Shown piece after piece: positions 26,058-35,591 of a DNA stretch of 64,000 nucleotides; position 1 is the stretch's first letter; each line of letters starts with the position of its first letter. Below the pieces are notes generated by a model that saw nothing but the letters and a program-made list of their open reading frames with translations, ran no database searches and was not told the DNA's origin. This DNA is from Limnobacter olei (GTDB lineage Bacteria > Pseudomonadota > Gammaproteobacteria > Burkholderiales > Burkholderiaceae_B): the NCBI RefSeq assembly GCF_029087225.1, contig NZ_JARFJD010000005.1, positions 114,226 to 178,225 on the forward strand, given 5' to 3'. Position numbers and translations under genes: made by a program.

Positions 26058-27404
26058 TCAGGCTTTGGAACGTTGTAACACTGCTGCAAAGAAGCCATCG
26101 GATTCACCATCCTCTGGCCACAATCGAAGCATGTCGTCAGTCGTGTTCGCCTTGACAGGCCGTTCTCCAGGGTTCAGCACTTCAGTCCAGCGGCGAAGCC
26201 GGAATTCCGGATGAGTTTCCAGGAACGCATTGACAATGTCTTCATTCTCGTCGCGAAGAACACTGCATGTGATGTAAACAAGCCGACCATCGGGCTTTAC
26301 CAACTTGGCAGCATGCTCGATGATGGATTTTTGCTTCGCGGTCAATTCTGACAGACTCTGCAAGTTCTGTCTAAATTTAAGATCCGGGTTACGCCGTAAG
26401 GTTCCCATGCCGCTGCAAGGTACATCGGTCACGACCCGGTCAGCCTTGCCGAAATACTTGTTCAGGCGTGGATCGGCTTCATCGTTAATTACCATCGTGT
26501 AGAAGTTGCTCAACCCTGAACGGGCCGCACGGGGCTTGAACTTCACAAGGCGTTTCTCTGAGGTGTCGAGCGCAACAATTCGGCCGGTATTCTTCATTTG
26601 TGCGCCGATGGCCAATGTTTTACCACCCGCACCCGCACAAAAATCGATTACAAGGTCGCCACGTCGCGGCGCCACTAGCCGGCTAACCCACTGGCTGCCC
26701 GCATCCTGAACTTCGAAGTATCCTTCCTGAAACACCTCGGTTTTGCCAACGATTGGCTTGCCTACGGCACGCAAACCTTCCGGCAGACCTTCAATCGGCT
26801 TCACTTGAATACCCATATTGGTGAGCGCGGCCAACAAATCTACCGTACTGGCTTTCACTGTGTTCACACGCAAGTCAAGCGGCGCGGCACTCAGCACGGC
26901 TTGAGAGAAAGACTCCGCGCGATCTTGCCCGAATTGCTCAGCCAGTTTGGTATAAAACCATTCTGGCAAACAGGTACGCGCCTCAACACCCAGGTCCTCG
27001 GCGGAAATATTAATGACACGGCTAAGCCATTCGTTATCAGCTTGCTTGCCAGCCGACCAGATTTGTTCAGGCGCACCCGACCACAACAAAGCCAGCTTGG
27101 CTTGGCGAACCACTGAAGGGCCCTCGCCTGACTGCGCCAAGTGATTGATTCGATAACGATAACGCAACCAGCAATACACAGCCTCGGCCACCATGGGGCG
27201 ATCGCGCCCACCTAACTCAGGGTGATCTTTGAAAAACCGGGAAATCGCTGCATCTGCAGGGCCTTCAAACTGAGCCAACAGGTCGATCAACTGCGCAACC
27301 GTGCTCACCAGGCCATAACGCGACTGGGCGCCTTGACGCTCGACTTTGCTGTCGCGCCGCGTGCTGGGTTTGCGAAATGGGGTTTTTTTAGTAGACCCGA
27401 CCAT
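26058..27404 (-). CDS. rsmB: RsmB-like 16S rRNA (cytosine-C5) methyltransferase
   Basis: SAM-dependent m5C methyltransferase of the NOL1/NOP2/Fmu family, expected to methylate C967 of 16S rRNA. 448 residues. The N-terminal third (about 25-165) is an RsmB/NusB-like helical domain. The catalytic part has a SAM loop DFCAGAGGKTLAIG near residue 256, VTDVPCSGMGTLRRNPDLKF near 323 and YITCSVLRDENEDI near 377, so both catalytic cysteines are present. The N-terminal start is poor in homology (KKTPFRKPSTRR), and a later start is possible. It lies 16 bp before purN in the same direction, a common arrangement. Confidence 0.88.
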   Translation of the reverse strand: MVGSTKKTPFRKPSTRRDSKVERQGAQSRYGLVSTVAQLIDLLAQFEGPADAAISRFFKDHPELGGRDRPMVAEAVYCWLRYRYRINHLAQSGEGPSVVRQAKLALLWSGAPEQIWSAGKQADNEWLSRVINISAEDLGVEARTCLPEWFYTKLAEQFGQDRAESFSQAVLSAAPLDLRVNTVKASTVDLLAALTNMGIQVKPIEGLPEGLRAVGKPIVGKTEVFQEGYFEVQDAGSQWVSRLVAPRRGDLVIDFCAGAGGKTLAIGAQMKNTGRIVALDTSEKRLVKFKPRAARSGLSNFYTMVINDEADPRLNKYFGKADRVVTDVPCSGMGTLRRNPDLKFRQNLQSLSELTAKQKSIIEHAAKLVKPDGRLVYITCSVLRDENEDIVNAFLETHPEFRLRRWTEVLNPGERPVKANTTDDMLRLWPEDGESDGFFAAVLQRSKA

Positions 27405-27419
27405 ATTGAATATCCTGTT

Positions 27420-28061
27420 TTATTGAATTGCGTGAATCAGGGGTGAAGTCAAAGTGCCTTCAAGCTTCCCGTTCACCATTTTAATTTGCCCGCTGGCCAG
27501 TGCCGCCAGAGCACGGGGATAGATTTGATGCTCAAGCCCCAGCACGCGCGCAGCCAGTGTCTCGGCTGTATCACCAGGCAACACCTGCAAAAAGGCTTGG
27601 TCCAGAATCGGGCCATGGTCTAGTTCGGGCGTTACCAGGTGCACTGTTACACCATGCACACGTACGCCGGCATCCAGCGCCTGCTGGTGGGTTTTCAAAC
27701 CCGGAAAAGCGGGCAACAGCGATGGGTGAATATTCACCAAGCGCCCCAAATACCGATTCACAAAACCCTCGGTGAGCACACGCATAAAACCAGCCAGCAC
27801 AACCCAGTCGGGCTGATATTGATCGATCAGGCTAGCCAGGGCTTCGTCAAAGGCCTCGCGACTTTCGTACTCAGTGTGGTCAAGAATTGCAGTATCGAGC
27901 CCGGCCGACTGCGCCAAAGCCAGTCCAGCCGCGGCTGGGCGGTTGGAAATGACTGCACTAATTTGGTAGGCCCCGGTCTGTTTGGCATGATCGATCAGGG
28001 CATTCAAATTTGAACCCCGCCCCGAGATCAAAATGACGACGGAAGGTGTGGAATTTTGCAT
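27420..28061 (-). CDS. purN: phosphoribosylglycinamide formyltransferase
   Basis: Formyl transfer from 10-formyl-THF to GAR in purine synthesis. 213 residues. Features are VVILISGRGSNLNALID near residue 8, the catalytic region GFMRVLTEGFVNRYLGRLVNIHPSLLPAFPG at about 92-122, and HGVTVHLVTPELDHGPIL at about 136-153 (catalytic His and Asp). Divergent from ribF with 104 bp between them. Confidence 0.96.
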   Translation of the reverse strand: MQNSTPSVVILISGRGSNLNALIDHAKQTGAYQISAVISNRPAAAGLALAQSAGLDTAILDHTEYESREAFDEALASLIDQYQPDWVVLAGFMRVLTEGFVNRYLGRLVNIHPSLLPAFPGLKTHQQALDAGVRVHGVTVHLVTPELDHGPILDQAFLQVLPGDTAETLAARVLGLEHQIYPRALAALASGQIKMVNGKLEGTLTSPLIHAIQ

Positions 28062-28117
28062 GGCGCGAGTTTATCACTGTGCGGGCGAAAAAGCCCTATT
28101 TTTCACCATTCAGGCCT

Positions 28118-28123
28118 TATAAT
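28118..28123 (+). promoter_or_regulatory. -10 element upstream of ribF
   Basis: A perfect TATAAT lies 43 bp before the ribF ATG. The -35 at standard spacing is weak (CCTATT). A short GGTTG-TTTTG-CAACC hairpin follows at 28127-28143 in the leader. Confidence 0.5.
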
Positions 28124-28165
28124 AACCGGTTGTTTTGCAACCACTAAAGAGCCGACACACTCGGT

Positions 28166-29122
28166 ATGAAAATCATTCGCCGCCCCCGGCCACACACATC
28201 TGCCAAGGGCACTGCGCTCACCATTGGAAACTTCGACGGCGTTCACTCTGGCCATGCCGAGTTGTTTCGCCGTGTTGTGTCTGCGGCACACGCACAAGGT
28301 TTGGTACCCACTGTCGTAACGCTGCACCCACACCCGAAAGAATTTTTCAATCCCGAATTCAAGCTCGACCGAATTTCCACGCTGCGCGACCGAATCATTG
28401 AAATGAAGCACTGCGGCATTGAGCAAGTGTGTATTCTGCCCTTCAACCGGCGCATGGCAAGCCTTGGCCCCGAAGCTTTTGTGCAAGAAGTATTGCTAAA
28501 CCAATTGAATGCCAAACAAGTGTGGGTAGGTGATGATTTCCGCTTTGGTGCCAAGCGCGCTGGCGATTTCGCGTTGCTGAAAGGTCTCGGGGAATCAAAC
28601 GGCTTCGAAGTGAACGACCTTGCCGAGGTACAGACAGACGGCAGCCGGGTATCAAGTTCGAATATTCGGGAAGCTCTGAAAGCTGGCGATGTTGCAAAAG
28701 CCACCCACATGCTGGGGCATCCGCTGGTGTACTCCGGGCACATTGTTCATGGCAAAAAGCTGGGACGTACCCTGGGCTTCCCGACCATGAACCTGCGAAT
28801 TGCCGGCAGGGCCAGTGCACTCACTGGTATTTTGGCTGTGTGGGTGCATGGGCTGGAGCCCCAGCCACTTCCTGCTGTAGCCAGCATGGGTGTGCGCCCC
28901 ACCGTTGAACAATCCGATCAAATTTTGCTGGAAACATTCATCCCCGATTGGCAAGGAAATGCCTATGGCAAGCTGCTGCGCATCGAGGTGCTGGCACACA
29001 TTCGCCCGGAGCAACACTTTGATTCGCTCGATACGATGGTTGAGCAAATGCACAAAGACACGGCAAAAGCCATGGCTTTACTGGCTGCCAACCAACCCAA
29101 GATTTCAAATACAGGCTGTTAA
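28166..29122 (+). CDS. ribF: bifunctional riboflavin kinase/FAD synthetase
   Basis: Makes FMN from riboflavin and FAD from FMN. 318 residues, the normal length. The N-terminal nucleotidyltransferase part has TIGNFDGVHSGHAELFRR near residue 14 and KQVWVGDDFRFGAKRAGD near 117. The C-terminal kinase part has HGKKLGRTLGFPTMNL near 196 and SMGVRPTV near 238. It leads a cluster ribF-ileS-lspA-coaBC-dut that is standard for betaproteobacteria; ileS starts 6 bp after it. Confidence 0.96.
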   Translation: MKIIRRPRPHTSAKGTALTIGNFDGVHSGHAELFRRVVSAAHAQGLVPTVVTLHPHPKEFFNPEFKLDRISTLRDRIIEMKHCGIEQVCILPFNRRMASLGPEAFVQEVLLNQLNAKQVWVGDDFRFGAKRAGDFALLKGLGESNGFEVNDLAEVQTDGSRVSSSNIREALKAGDVAKATHMLGHPLVYSGHIVHGKKLGRTLGFPTMNLRIAGRASALTGILAVWVHGLEPQPLPAVASMGVRPTVEQSDQILLETFIPDWQGNAYGKLLRIEVLAHIRPEQHFDSLDTMVEQMHKDTAKAMALLAANQPKISNTGC

Positions 29123-29128
29123 CCCAAG

Positions 29129-31924
29129 ATGGATTACAAGAACACACTGAACCTGCCCGACACACCCTTCCCCATGCGCGGCAACCTGCCACAACGGGAA
29201 CCGAACTGGGTTGAACAATGGTGCAAGGAAGATTTGTACAAGGCGATACGCCAGTCCAAGGTGGGCAAGCCAAAATTTGTGCTGCACGACGGCCCACCCT
29301 ATGCGAATGGCGACATTCACATTGGCCATGCGGTCAACAAAATCCTGAAAGACATCATCGTAAAATGCCGTTGCCTGGCGGGTTACGACGCACGCTACGT
29401 ACCGGGCTGGGACTGCCATGGCATGCCGATTGAAATTCAAATTGAAAAAACCATCGGCAAAGGCAAACCCACGCTGGAAGTGCAAGAGAAAAGCCGTGCT
29501 TATGCGGCTGAGCAAATTGAGCGTCAGAAAAAAGACTTTATTCGACTGGGCGTGCTAGCCGATTGGGAAAACCCCTACAAAACCATGAACTTTGGCAACG
29601 AGGCCGATGAGCTTCGCGCCTTGGGCAAAATCATGGAAAAGGGTTATGTGTTCCGTGGCTTGAAACCTGTGAACTGGTGTTTCGACTGCGGTTCTGCATT
29701 GGCCGAAGCCGAAGTGGAGTACAAGGACAAACAAGACATCGCAGTCGATGTGGGATTTGCTTTCGATGAGGCAAACCTCGAAAAACTGGCCATTGCTTTC
29801 AATGTACCGGTGACCATGCTGCAGTCCAAACCGGGTCAACTGGTGATCTGGACCACCACCCCATGGACCTTGCCTGCGAACCAAGCCTTGAACATGCACC
29901 CTGAATTGGTGTACAGCCTGGTGGATGTGGGCAGCAAGTATTTGTTGTTGGCACAAGAACGGGTAAAGCCCTGCCTGGAAAGCTATGAACTACAAGGCGC
30001 TGAAATCGCCACCGCCAAGGGTGCTGCGCTGGAAGGGATTGCATTCAAGCACCCCTTCTACGACCGACTTAGCCCGGTGTATCTGGCCGAATACGTCAGC
30101 ACCGATGCGGGTACGGGCATTGTGCACTGTTCGCCCGCCTATGGTGTGGACGACTTTTTGACCAGCAAAGCCTACGGCATGAAAGACGCCGACATCATCA
30201 ACCCGGTGACGGGCAATGGTGTATATGCCGACTCCCTTCCGTTCTTTGGTGGCTTGCACATCTGGAAGGCCAACCCGCTTATCGTTGAAAAAATGATTGA
30301 AGTGGGCTCGCTCATCAAACAAGTGAAATTTGGCCACAGCTACATGCATTGCTGGCGGCACAAAACCCCCATCATTTACCGTGCCACTTCGCAGTGGTTC
30401 GCGGGTATGGACGTGAAACCCAACGATGGCAGCGGCAGCCTGCGCGAGAAAGCACTCGCTGGCGTGGAGGCCACCGAGTTTTTCCCGGCCTGGGGCAAGG
30501 CACGCTTGCATGCGATGATTGCCAACCGCCCAGACTGGACCCTGTCGCGTCAACGCCAATGGGGCGTACCCATGGCGTTCTTGGTGCACCGCGAAACAGG
30601 CGAACTGCATCCGCGAACGCCTGAACTGATCGAGACTATTGCGCAGTTGATTGAGAAGAAAGGCATTGAAGCCTGGCAGCATGTGTCAGTTGAAGAATTG
30701 ATTGGTGACGAAGCCAAGGATTACGTAAAAAACCCGGACACACTCGACGTGTGGTTCGATTCCGGCACCACGCACGAAACTGTGTTGCGCGGCAGCCATG
30801 CCGAGGAAAGCCATTTCCCCGCCGATTTGTATCTGGAAGGCTCGGACCAACACCGTGGCTGGTTCCATTCTTCACTGTTGACCAGTTGCATGATCAACGG
30901 TGTGCCGCCCTACAAAGCCCTGCTGACACACGGCTTCGTGGTGGACGGCCAAGGACGCAAAATGAGCAAGTCGGTCGGTAACGTGATTGCACCCCAACAA
31001 GTGTCCGACAAAATGGGGGCCGAAATTTTGCGCCTTTGGGTGGCCAGCACCGACTATTCCGGCGAACTCACCATTTCCGATGAAATCTTAAAGCGCGTTG
31101 TGGAAAGTTATCGCCGCATTCGCAACACTCTGCGCTTTTTACTGGCCAATATTTCTGATTTCGACTTTGCCACCGAAGCGGTTCCCACCGAGGAACTGGC
31201 CGAAGTAGACCAGTACGCACTTACCCTGCTGGGCAAGCTGCAAAGCGAGTGCGAAGTGCACTACATGAAGTACGAATTCCACCCGATTGTCAGCAAGCTG
31301 CAAATTTTCTGCTCCGAAGACCTGGGTGCGTTCTATCTGGATGTACTGAAAGACCGCTTGTACACCACTGGCGAGAATTCCCAAGCACGTCGCAGTGCGC
31401 AAACCACGCTGTACCACATCACTCACGCACTGTTGCGTTTGATGGCACCAGTACTCAGCTTTACTGCTGAAGAGGCCCGTGAAGTGATGGGCAATGTTGA
31501 GCCTTCCATTTTCTGCAATGAATTCTACAAGGTGCCAAACGTAGCTGACGCAGATACGCTGGGCAGAAAGTGGGCCGAGTTGCTCGCGCTGCGTGCGCGC
31601 GTGGTGAAGGAACTGGAAAACCTGCGAACAGACGGCAAAATTGGTTCATCCCTGCAAGGCACAGCCACACTGCATTTGCCAGGCGACTTGTACAAGGCCG
31701 CAGCAAGTTTGGGCGATGATCTGAAATTTCTGTTCATTGTTTCCCAAATTGAAATAGCCCCAGCGGCCGAGGAGAAAATTGAAGTGGGTATTGCAGAAGG
31801 CGAAAAGTGCGAACGTTGCTGGCATGTACGCCCCGACACGGGCGCAAACCCTGAACACCCAGGTATTTGTGGCCGCTGTGTAAGCAATCTGTTTGGTCAA
31901 GGCGAGGTGCGTGATCATGTCTAA
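29129..31924 (+). CDS. ileS: isoleucyl-tRNA synthetase
   Basis: Class I aminoacyl-tRNA synthetase charging tRNA-Ile. 931 residues. [14 protein letters not shown] near residue 63 is the HIGH motif, [12 protein letters not shown] near 609 the KMSKS loop. The editing domain includes the [14 protein letters not shown] block near 236. The C terminus has a zinc-binding CERCWH and ICGRCV pair near 893-918, typical of the bacterial form. The next gene, lspA, starts inside its last codons. Confidence 0.98.
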   Translation: MDYKNTLNLPDTPFPMRGNLPQREPNWVEQWCKEDLYKAIRQSKVGKPKFVLHDGPPYANGDIHIGHAVNKILKDIIVKCRCLAGYDARYVPGWDCHGMPIEIQIEKTIGKGKPTLEVQEKSRAYAAEQIERQKKDFIRLGVLADWENPYKTMNFGNEADELRALGKIMEKGYVFRGLKPVNWCFDCGSALAEAEVEYKDKQDIAVDVGFAFDEANLEKLAIAFNVPVTMLQSKPGQLVIWTTTPWTLPANQALNMHPELVYSLVDVGSKYLLLAQERVKPCLESYELQGAEIATAKGAALEGIAFKHPFYDRLSPVYLAEYVSTDAGTGIVHCSPAYGVDDFLTSKAYGMKDADIINPVTGNGVYADSLPFFGGLHIWKANPLIVEKMIEVGSLIKQVKFGHSYMHCWRHKTPIIYRATSQWFAGMDVKPNDGSGSLREKALAGVEATEFFPAWGKARLHAMIANRPDWTLSRQRQWGVPMAFLVHRETGELHPRTPELIETIAQLIEKKGIEAWQHVSVEELIGDEAKDYVKNPDTLDVWFDSGTTHETVLRGSHAEESHFPADLYLEGSDQHRGWFHSSLLTSCMINGVPPYKALLTHGFVVDGQGRKMSKSVGNVIAPQQVSDKMGAEILRLWVASTDYSGELTISDEILKRVVESYRRIRNTLRFLLANISDFDFATEAVPTEELAEVDQYALTLLGKLQSECEVHYMKYEFHPIVSKLQIFCSEDLGAFYLDVLKDRLYTTGENSQARRSAQTTLYHITHALLRLMAPVLSFTAEEAREVMGNVEPSIFCNEFYKVPNVADADTLGRKWAELLALRARVVKELENLRTDGKIGSSLQGTATLHLPGDLYKAAASLGDDLKFLFIVSQIEIAPAAEEKIEVGIAEGEKCERCWHVRPDTGANPEHPGICGRCVSNLFGQGEVRDHV

Positions 31925-32489
31925 ACCCATGCCGAGAAAACCAGCCTCAACCACCAAACCAGTCAATGCAACCGGCGCGTTGAGGGCACCCAAAAAATCC
32001 ATCCTCCCCTGGATCGGTTTTTCCCTGCTGCTTATTCTGGTTGATCAAATCAGCAAACTGTGGGTTCAATCACGCCTTGATCTGGGTGCGGTGGTTGAAA
32101 TCACCCCTTTCTTCAACCTGGTGTACGTGTTCAACCCGGGTGCCGCATTCAGCTTCCTCGCCGATCAGGCGGGTTGGCAAAAACATTTTCTTTCTGCTGT
32201 GGCGGTCATTGCGTCGATTGTCATTCTGTTCATGATGCGCTCCTCCAGCCACCGCAAATTCGCGATGTTCTGCCTGGCCTGTATTTTGGGTGGTGCAATC
32301 GGCAATTTGATTGACCGTGTCGCTCACGGCGCAGTCATCGATTTCCTCGATTTTTATGTGGGAAATTATCACTGGCCTGCTTTCAACGTGGCCGACATTG
32401 CAATTACCATGGGAGCAGTCGGTCTAATCATCGACGAACTGTTCTTCAACAAAGAACACAAAGCCGCCAAACCTGCAAAAAGCGAATAA
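31917..32489 (+). CDS. lspA: lipoprotein signal peptidase (signal peptidase II)
   Basis: Cleaves the signal peptide of prolipoproteins in the inner membrane. 190 residues from ATG 31917, which overlaps the ileS stop. The first 36 residues are a charged cytoplasmic tail, longer than usual. Four membrane spans follow, with [11 protein letters not shown] near residue 74, [18 protein letters not shown] near 129 and FNVADIAI near 153. The two catalytic Asp are in NLIDRV and NVADI. Adjacent to ileS, as in most proteobacteria. Confidence 0.96.
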   Translation: MSKPMPRKPASTTKPVNATGALRAPKKSILPWIGFSLLLILVDQISKLWVQSRLDLGAVVEITPFFNLVYVFNPGAAFSFLADQAGWQKHFLSAVAVIASIVILFMMRSSSHRKFAMFCLACILGGAIGNLIDRVAHGAVIDFLDFYVGNYHWPAFNVADIAITMGAVGLIIDELFFNKEHKAAKPAKSE

Positions 32490-32501
32490 GGTTTATTGCC
32501 C

Positions 32502-33746
32502 ATGCGCCCTGTCGAATTGCCACCGCTTCCTGGTTTGAACCAACTGCGTGTAGTGCTGGGCGTGTGCGGCGGCATTGCCGCGTACAAATCGGCCGAGCTG
32601 GTGCGCCTGTTAATGAAACAGGGCTGCTCGGTGCAAGTGGTCATGACTGAATCGGCCACACAATTCATTGCACCGCTCACCTTCCAAGCCCTTTCAGGCA
32701 AGGCTGTGCATGTGTCGCAATGGCCAGCTGGGCACAGTGATAACAATATTGACCGTGGCATGCCTCACATCGACATCAGCCGAAATGCTGACTTTTTGTT
32801 GATTGCCCCTTGCACGGCCAATTCCATGGCGAAGTACGCACATGGGTTCGCTGACAATTTGCTGGATAACCTTGTATTGGCCCGAAACTGCCCCATGGCA
32901 ATTGCCCCAGCCATGAATGTGGAAATGTGGAACAACCCGGCCACCCAGCGCAATATCAATCAACTCAAAAACGATGGTGTGCATGTGTTTGGCCCCGCTG
33001 CTGGCGAACAGGCCTGCGGTGAAGTGGGCAGTGGCCGCATGCTGGAACCCTTTGAGATCGTATTGGAACTGGCGCGGGCAGTGAATCACAAACCCTTGGC
33101 TGGTAAAAAAGTGTTGTTGACGGCTGGGCCAACCTTTGAAGCCATTGACCCGGTGCGCGGCATTACGAATCGATCCAGCGGAAAAATGGGCTACGCATTG
33201 GCACAAGCAGCATGGTTGATGGGTGCCGAAGTGAGTTTGGTGAGTGGCCCCACCGCGCTGCCCATGCCTTATGGCGCCCGCGTGTTGTCGGTTCAATCGG
33301 CAAAACAAATGCACGCTGCTGTGTTCAGTCAAATCGATCAACAAGACCTGTTCATTGGTGTCGCCGCTGTGGCCGACTACGGTATCAAGAACCCGAGCGC
33401 TCAAAAACAAAAAAAACAGAATGGACAGCTGCCAGGCTTGCACATGGAATTCGAACTGAACCCGGACATTCTTGCAGATGTCGGCGAATTTGCCAGTGGT
33501 CAGAAGAAATCACTGACTGTAGTCGGTTTTGCTGCCGAAACAGAAAACCTGGATGACTATGCAAACCGCAAACTGGACAGCAAGAAAGCGGATTTCATTG
33601 TTGGCAATTTGGCCCAACACGCCTTGGGTGCCGACCAAACCGAGTTAACCATTTACAGCAAAAACCCCAAACCCGAAAACCTGGGCAGCATGGACAAGTT
33701 GCAAGCTGCGCAAGCAGTTTTGTCTTTCATTTCCAAACACTCCTGA
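32502..33746 (+). CDS. coaBC: bifunctional phosphopantothenoylcysteine decarboxylase/phosphopantothenate--cysteine ligase
   Basis: Two consecutive steps of CoA synthesis. 414 residues from ATG 32502; a TTG at 32496 is also in frame. The N-terminal CoaC part has [18 protein letters not shown] near residue 18 and [16 protein letters not shown] near 137. The C-terminal CoaB part has [20 protein letters not shown] near 205 and [10 protein letters not shown] after it. Directly downstream of lspA in the same cluster. Confidence 0.96.
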   Translation: MRPVELPPLPGLNQLRVVLGVCGGIAAYKSAELVRLLMKQGCSVQVVMTESATQFIAPLTFQALSGKAVHVSQWPAGHSDNNIDRGMPHIDISRNADFLLIAPCTANSMAKYAHGFADNLLDNLVLARNCPMAIAPAMNVEMWNNPATQRNINQLKNDGVHVFGPAAGEQACGEVGSGRMLEPFEIVLELARAVNHKPLAGKKVLLTAGPTFEAIDPVRGITNRSSGKMGYALAQAAWLMGAEVSLVSGPTALPMPYGARVLSVQSAKQMHAAVFSQIDQQDLFIGVAAVADYGIKNPSAQKQKKQNGQLPGLHMEFELNPDILADVGEFASGQKKSLTVVGFAAETENLDDYANRKLDSKKADFIVGNLAQHALGADQTELTIYSKNPKPENLGSMDKLQAAQAVLSFISKHS

Positions 33747-33762
33747 AAACGCTAATACACTC

Positions 33763-34215
33763 ATGAAAATTCAAGTTGAACTGAAAGTACTCGACCCGCG
33801 CATGCAAGAGCAATTGCCAGCCTATGGCACTCCTGGCAGTGCGGGTATCGACCTGCGCGCCTGCCTAACTGAGCCACTGACTTTGCAACCCGGCCAGGCT
33901 GAACTGGTGCCAACCGGTCTTTCCATGTATATCGGCGACCCCAATTACTGTGCAACAATTTTGCCCCGTTCAGGCTTGGGTCACAAAAAAGGCTTGGTAC
34001 TTGGTAATTTGGTGGGTTTAATCGATTCCGACTATCAGGGCCCGCTGATGGTCTCGGCCTGGAATCGCAGCCAAGTGCCTGTGACCATTGAACCCATGGA
34101 GCGCATCGCTCAACTGGTCATCTTGCCCGTGGCACACGCCGACTTCAAGGTGGTCAGCGATTTCACCCCCAGCGAACGCGGTGAAGGTGGGTTCGGAAGC
34201 ACCGGGACACGCTAG
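33763..34215 (+). CDS. dut: dUTP diphosphatase
   Basis: Hydrolyses dUTP to dUMP, keeping uracil out of DNA. 150 residues, trimeric type. All five motifs are visible: GSAGIDLRA near 26, [10 protein letters not shown] near 67, [10 protein letters not shown] near 84, RIAQLVILP near 113 and the P-loop [10 protein letters not shown] near 139. End of the ribF-dut run, 16 bp after coaBC. Confidence 0.97.
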   Translation: MKIQVELKVLDPRMQEQLPAYGTPGSAGIDLRACLTEPLTLQPGQAELVPTGLSMYIGDPNYCATILPRSGLGHKKGLVLGNLVGLIDSDYQGPLMVSAWNRSQVPVTIEPMERIAQLVILPVAHADFKVVSDFTPSERGEGGFGSTGTR

Positions 34216-34287
34216 AGAAAACCGAGCGAAAGGAACCACCCCAAGCAGATTTGCCACTGAGTGTCATTGTGAAGCATCAGGAAAACA

Positions 34288-35439
34288 ATGGACTCAGAGG
34301 GCAACGGGCCAGCCACAACGACAGGCCGTACATGGTTGGTTCACGCAATCCGGCACCTGCGTCCCTGTTCTGAAAAAACCATCCGGTATTTTTGGTTGGC
34401 ACTCTGCGTCATTCTGGCGGCAGTGGCTATATTCAACTACGGCAAAGCACATCAAATTCAAGGTGACCTGGCCAAGAGACGGCTACTTGAAGTGTCCCTG
34501 CAAGACCTGATCGTACAAAGCACCGCCCTGCATCACCTGGGCAATCAGCATGCTTATGAAACCAAACTTGGTCTGGAAACGCGTGGCTACAGCTCACCTC
34601 AGGAGTTACTCAATCAACTGGCTGCGAGATTGGCTGTCATCGAAACGATCAACACCCACAGCGGGCTGACTGAATCGGCTGCAAGCCTCCGAGAACACCT
34701 GATCGCGATGGACCAGCAACTTGACAGGTTCGGCAAACCCGACCCTCAACGCATCGAGTTTTGGTTGATCGAGCTTGGGATATTCAACACCACCTTGAAG
34801 AAACATACACAATCGACCGATGAAAAAGTTAATGCATTGCAACGCAACAACCTGATACTCACATTGATTGTCTTGGTTCACTCGGTAAGTTTTGTCAGCC
34901 TGACTCTGTGGCGACAATCAAACTTGCGAAAGCGCTTCGCAGTGGAACTGCTTCACCTGAGCAATCAGGCTCGCAGCGATCCACTCACTGGTTTGCTCAA
35001 TCGCCGGGGCTGGCAAGACCTGAGCAGCGCCTACCTGCGAAAAATGCAAAGAGAAAATCAGCGTCAAGGCAGCGTAGCAATTATCGATATTGACTACTTC
35101 AAACAATACAACGACACCTATGGTCACGAGGCCGGGGATATGCGACTTCGGGAGTTTGCCGAAACGCTTCGAACCAACTTCAGACCTGGTGATTTGATCG
35201 CACGTGTCGGGGGCGAAGAGTTTGCAGTGCTTCTACCGAACTGCACCGCCGACGACACCCAAAGAATCGTAGACAGGATTCGGCTGAACGGCAATTGCAA
35301 AGTTGGGTTTTCGGCAGGAATTTGCGACATCACCCAGGCTGACAGCATTGACCGCACCATGGCGCAAGCTGACCACGCGCTTTACCAAGCCAAGAACAAA
35401 GGTAGAAACCGCAGTTGCCTGGGCCAAGTCAGTGGTTGA
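34288..35439 (+). CDS. membrane-bound diguanylate cyclase (GGDEF protein)
   Basis: A 383-residue protein predicted to make cyclic di-GMP. It has membrane spans near residues 32-52 and 188-208 and a periplasmic helical sensor region in between that I do not recognise. The GGDEF domain covers about 225-380. IARVGGEEFAVLL carries an intact GGEEF active site near residue 308, and RPGD five residues upstream is an intact inhibitory I-site, so product feedback control is expected. SDPLTGLLNRRGWQD near 231 is the domain start. AGGAAA precedes the ATG. It follows dut but with a 72-bp gap. Confidence 0.9.
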   Translation: MDSEGNGPATTTGRTWLVHAIRHLRPCSEKTIRYFWLALCVILAAVAIFNYGKAHQIQGDLAKRRLLEVSLQDLIVQSTALHHLGNQHAYETKLGLETRGYSSPQELLNQLAARLAVIETINTHSGLTESAASLREHLIAMDQQLDRFGKPDPQRIEFWLIELGIFNTTLKKHTQSTDEKVNALQRNNLILTLIVLVHSVSFVSLTLWRQSNLRKRFAVELLHLSNQARSDPLTGLLNRRGWQDLSSAYLRKMQRENQRQGSVAIIDIDYFKQYNDTYGHEAGDMRLREFAETLRTNFRPGDLIARVGGEEFAVLLPNCTADDTQRIVDRIRLNGNCKVGFSAGICDITQADSIDRTMAQADHALYQAKNKGRNRSCLGQVSG

Positions 35440-35485
35440 TTAAGCAGCAAAACAAGCAACGCAACACACCGCCGGAAAAACAAAA

Positions 35486-35556
35486 CGCCTGAGAATCCCT
35501 GCGAGGGAAACTCAGGCGAGCCGAGTTCGGATTAGCCCGGATACCTATCCGGGCTA
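35486..35556. repeat. two adjacent strong hairpins between the diguanylate cyclase and clpA
   Basis: Hairpin 1: CGCCTGAG (35486-35493) pairs with CTCAGGCG (35511-35518), and inside it TCCCT pairs with AGGGA over a GCG loop. Hairpin 2: TAGCCCGGATA (35533-35543) and TATCCGGGCTA (35546-35556), an 11-bp perfect inverted repeat. There is no T-run, so they are not ordinary terminators, although they may stop the two converging transcripts. They resemble REP-type palindromes. Confidence 0.65.
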
Positions 35557-35591
35557 GCCCCTACCTGATGCTTTACGACCAAGCCTTGCTT

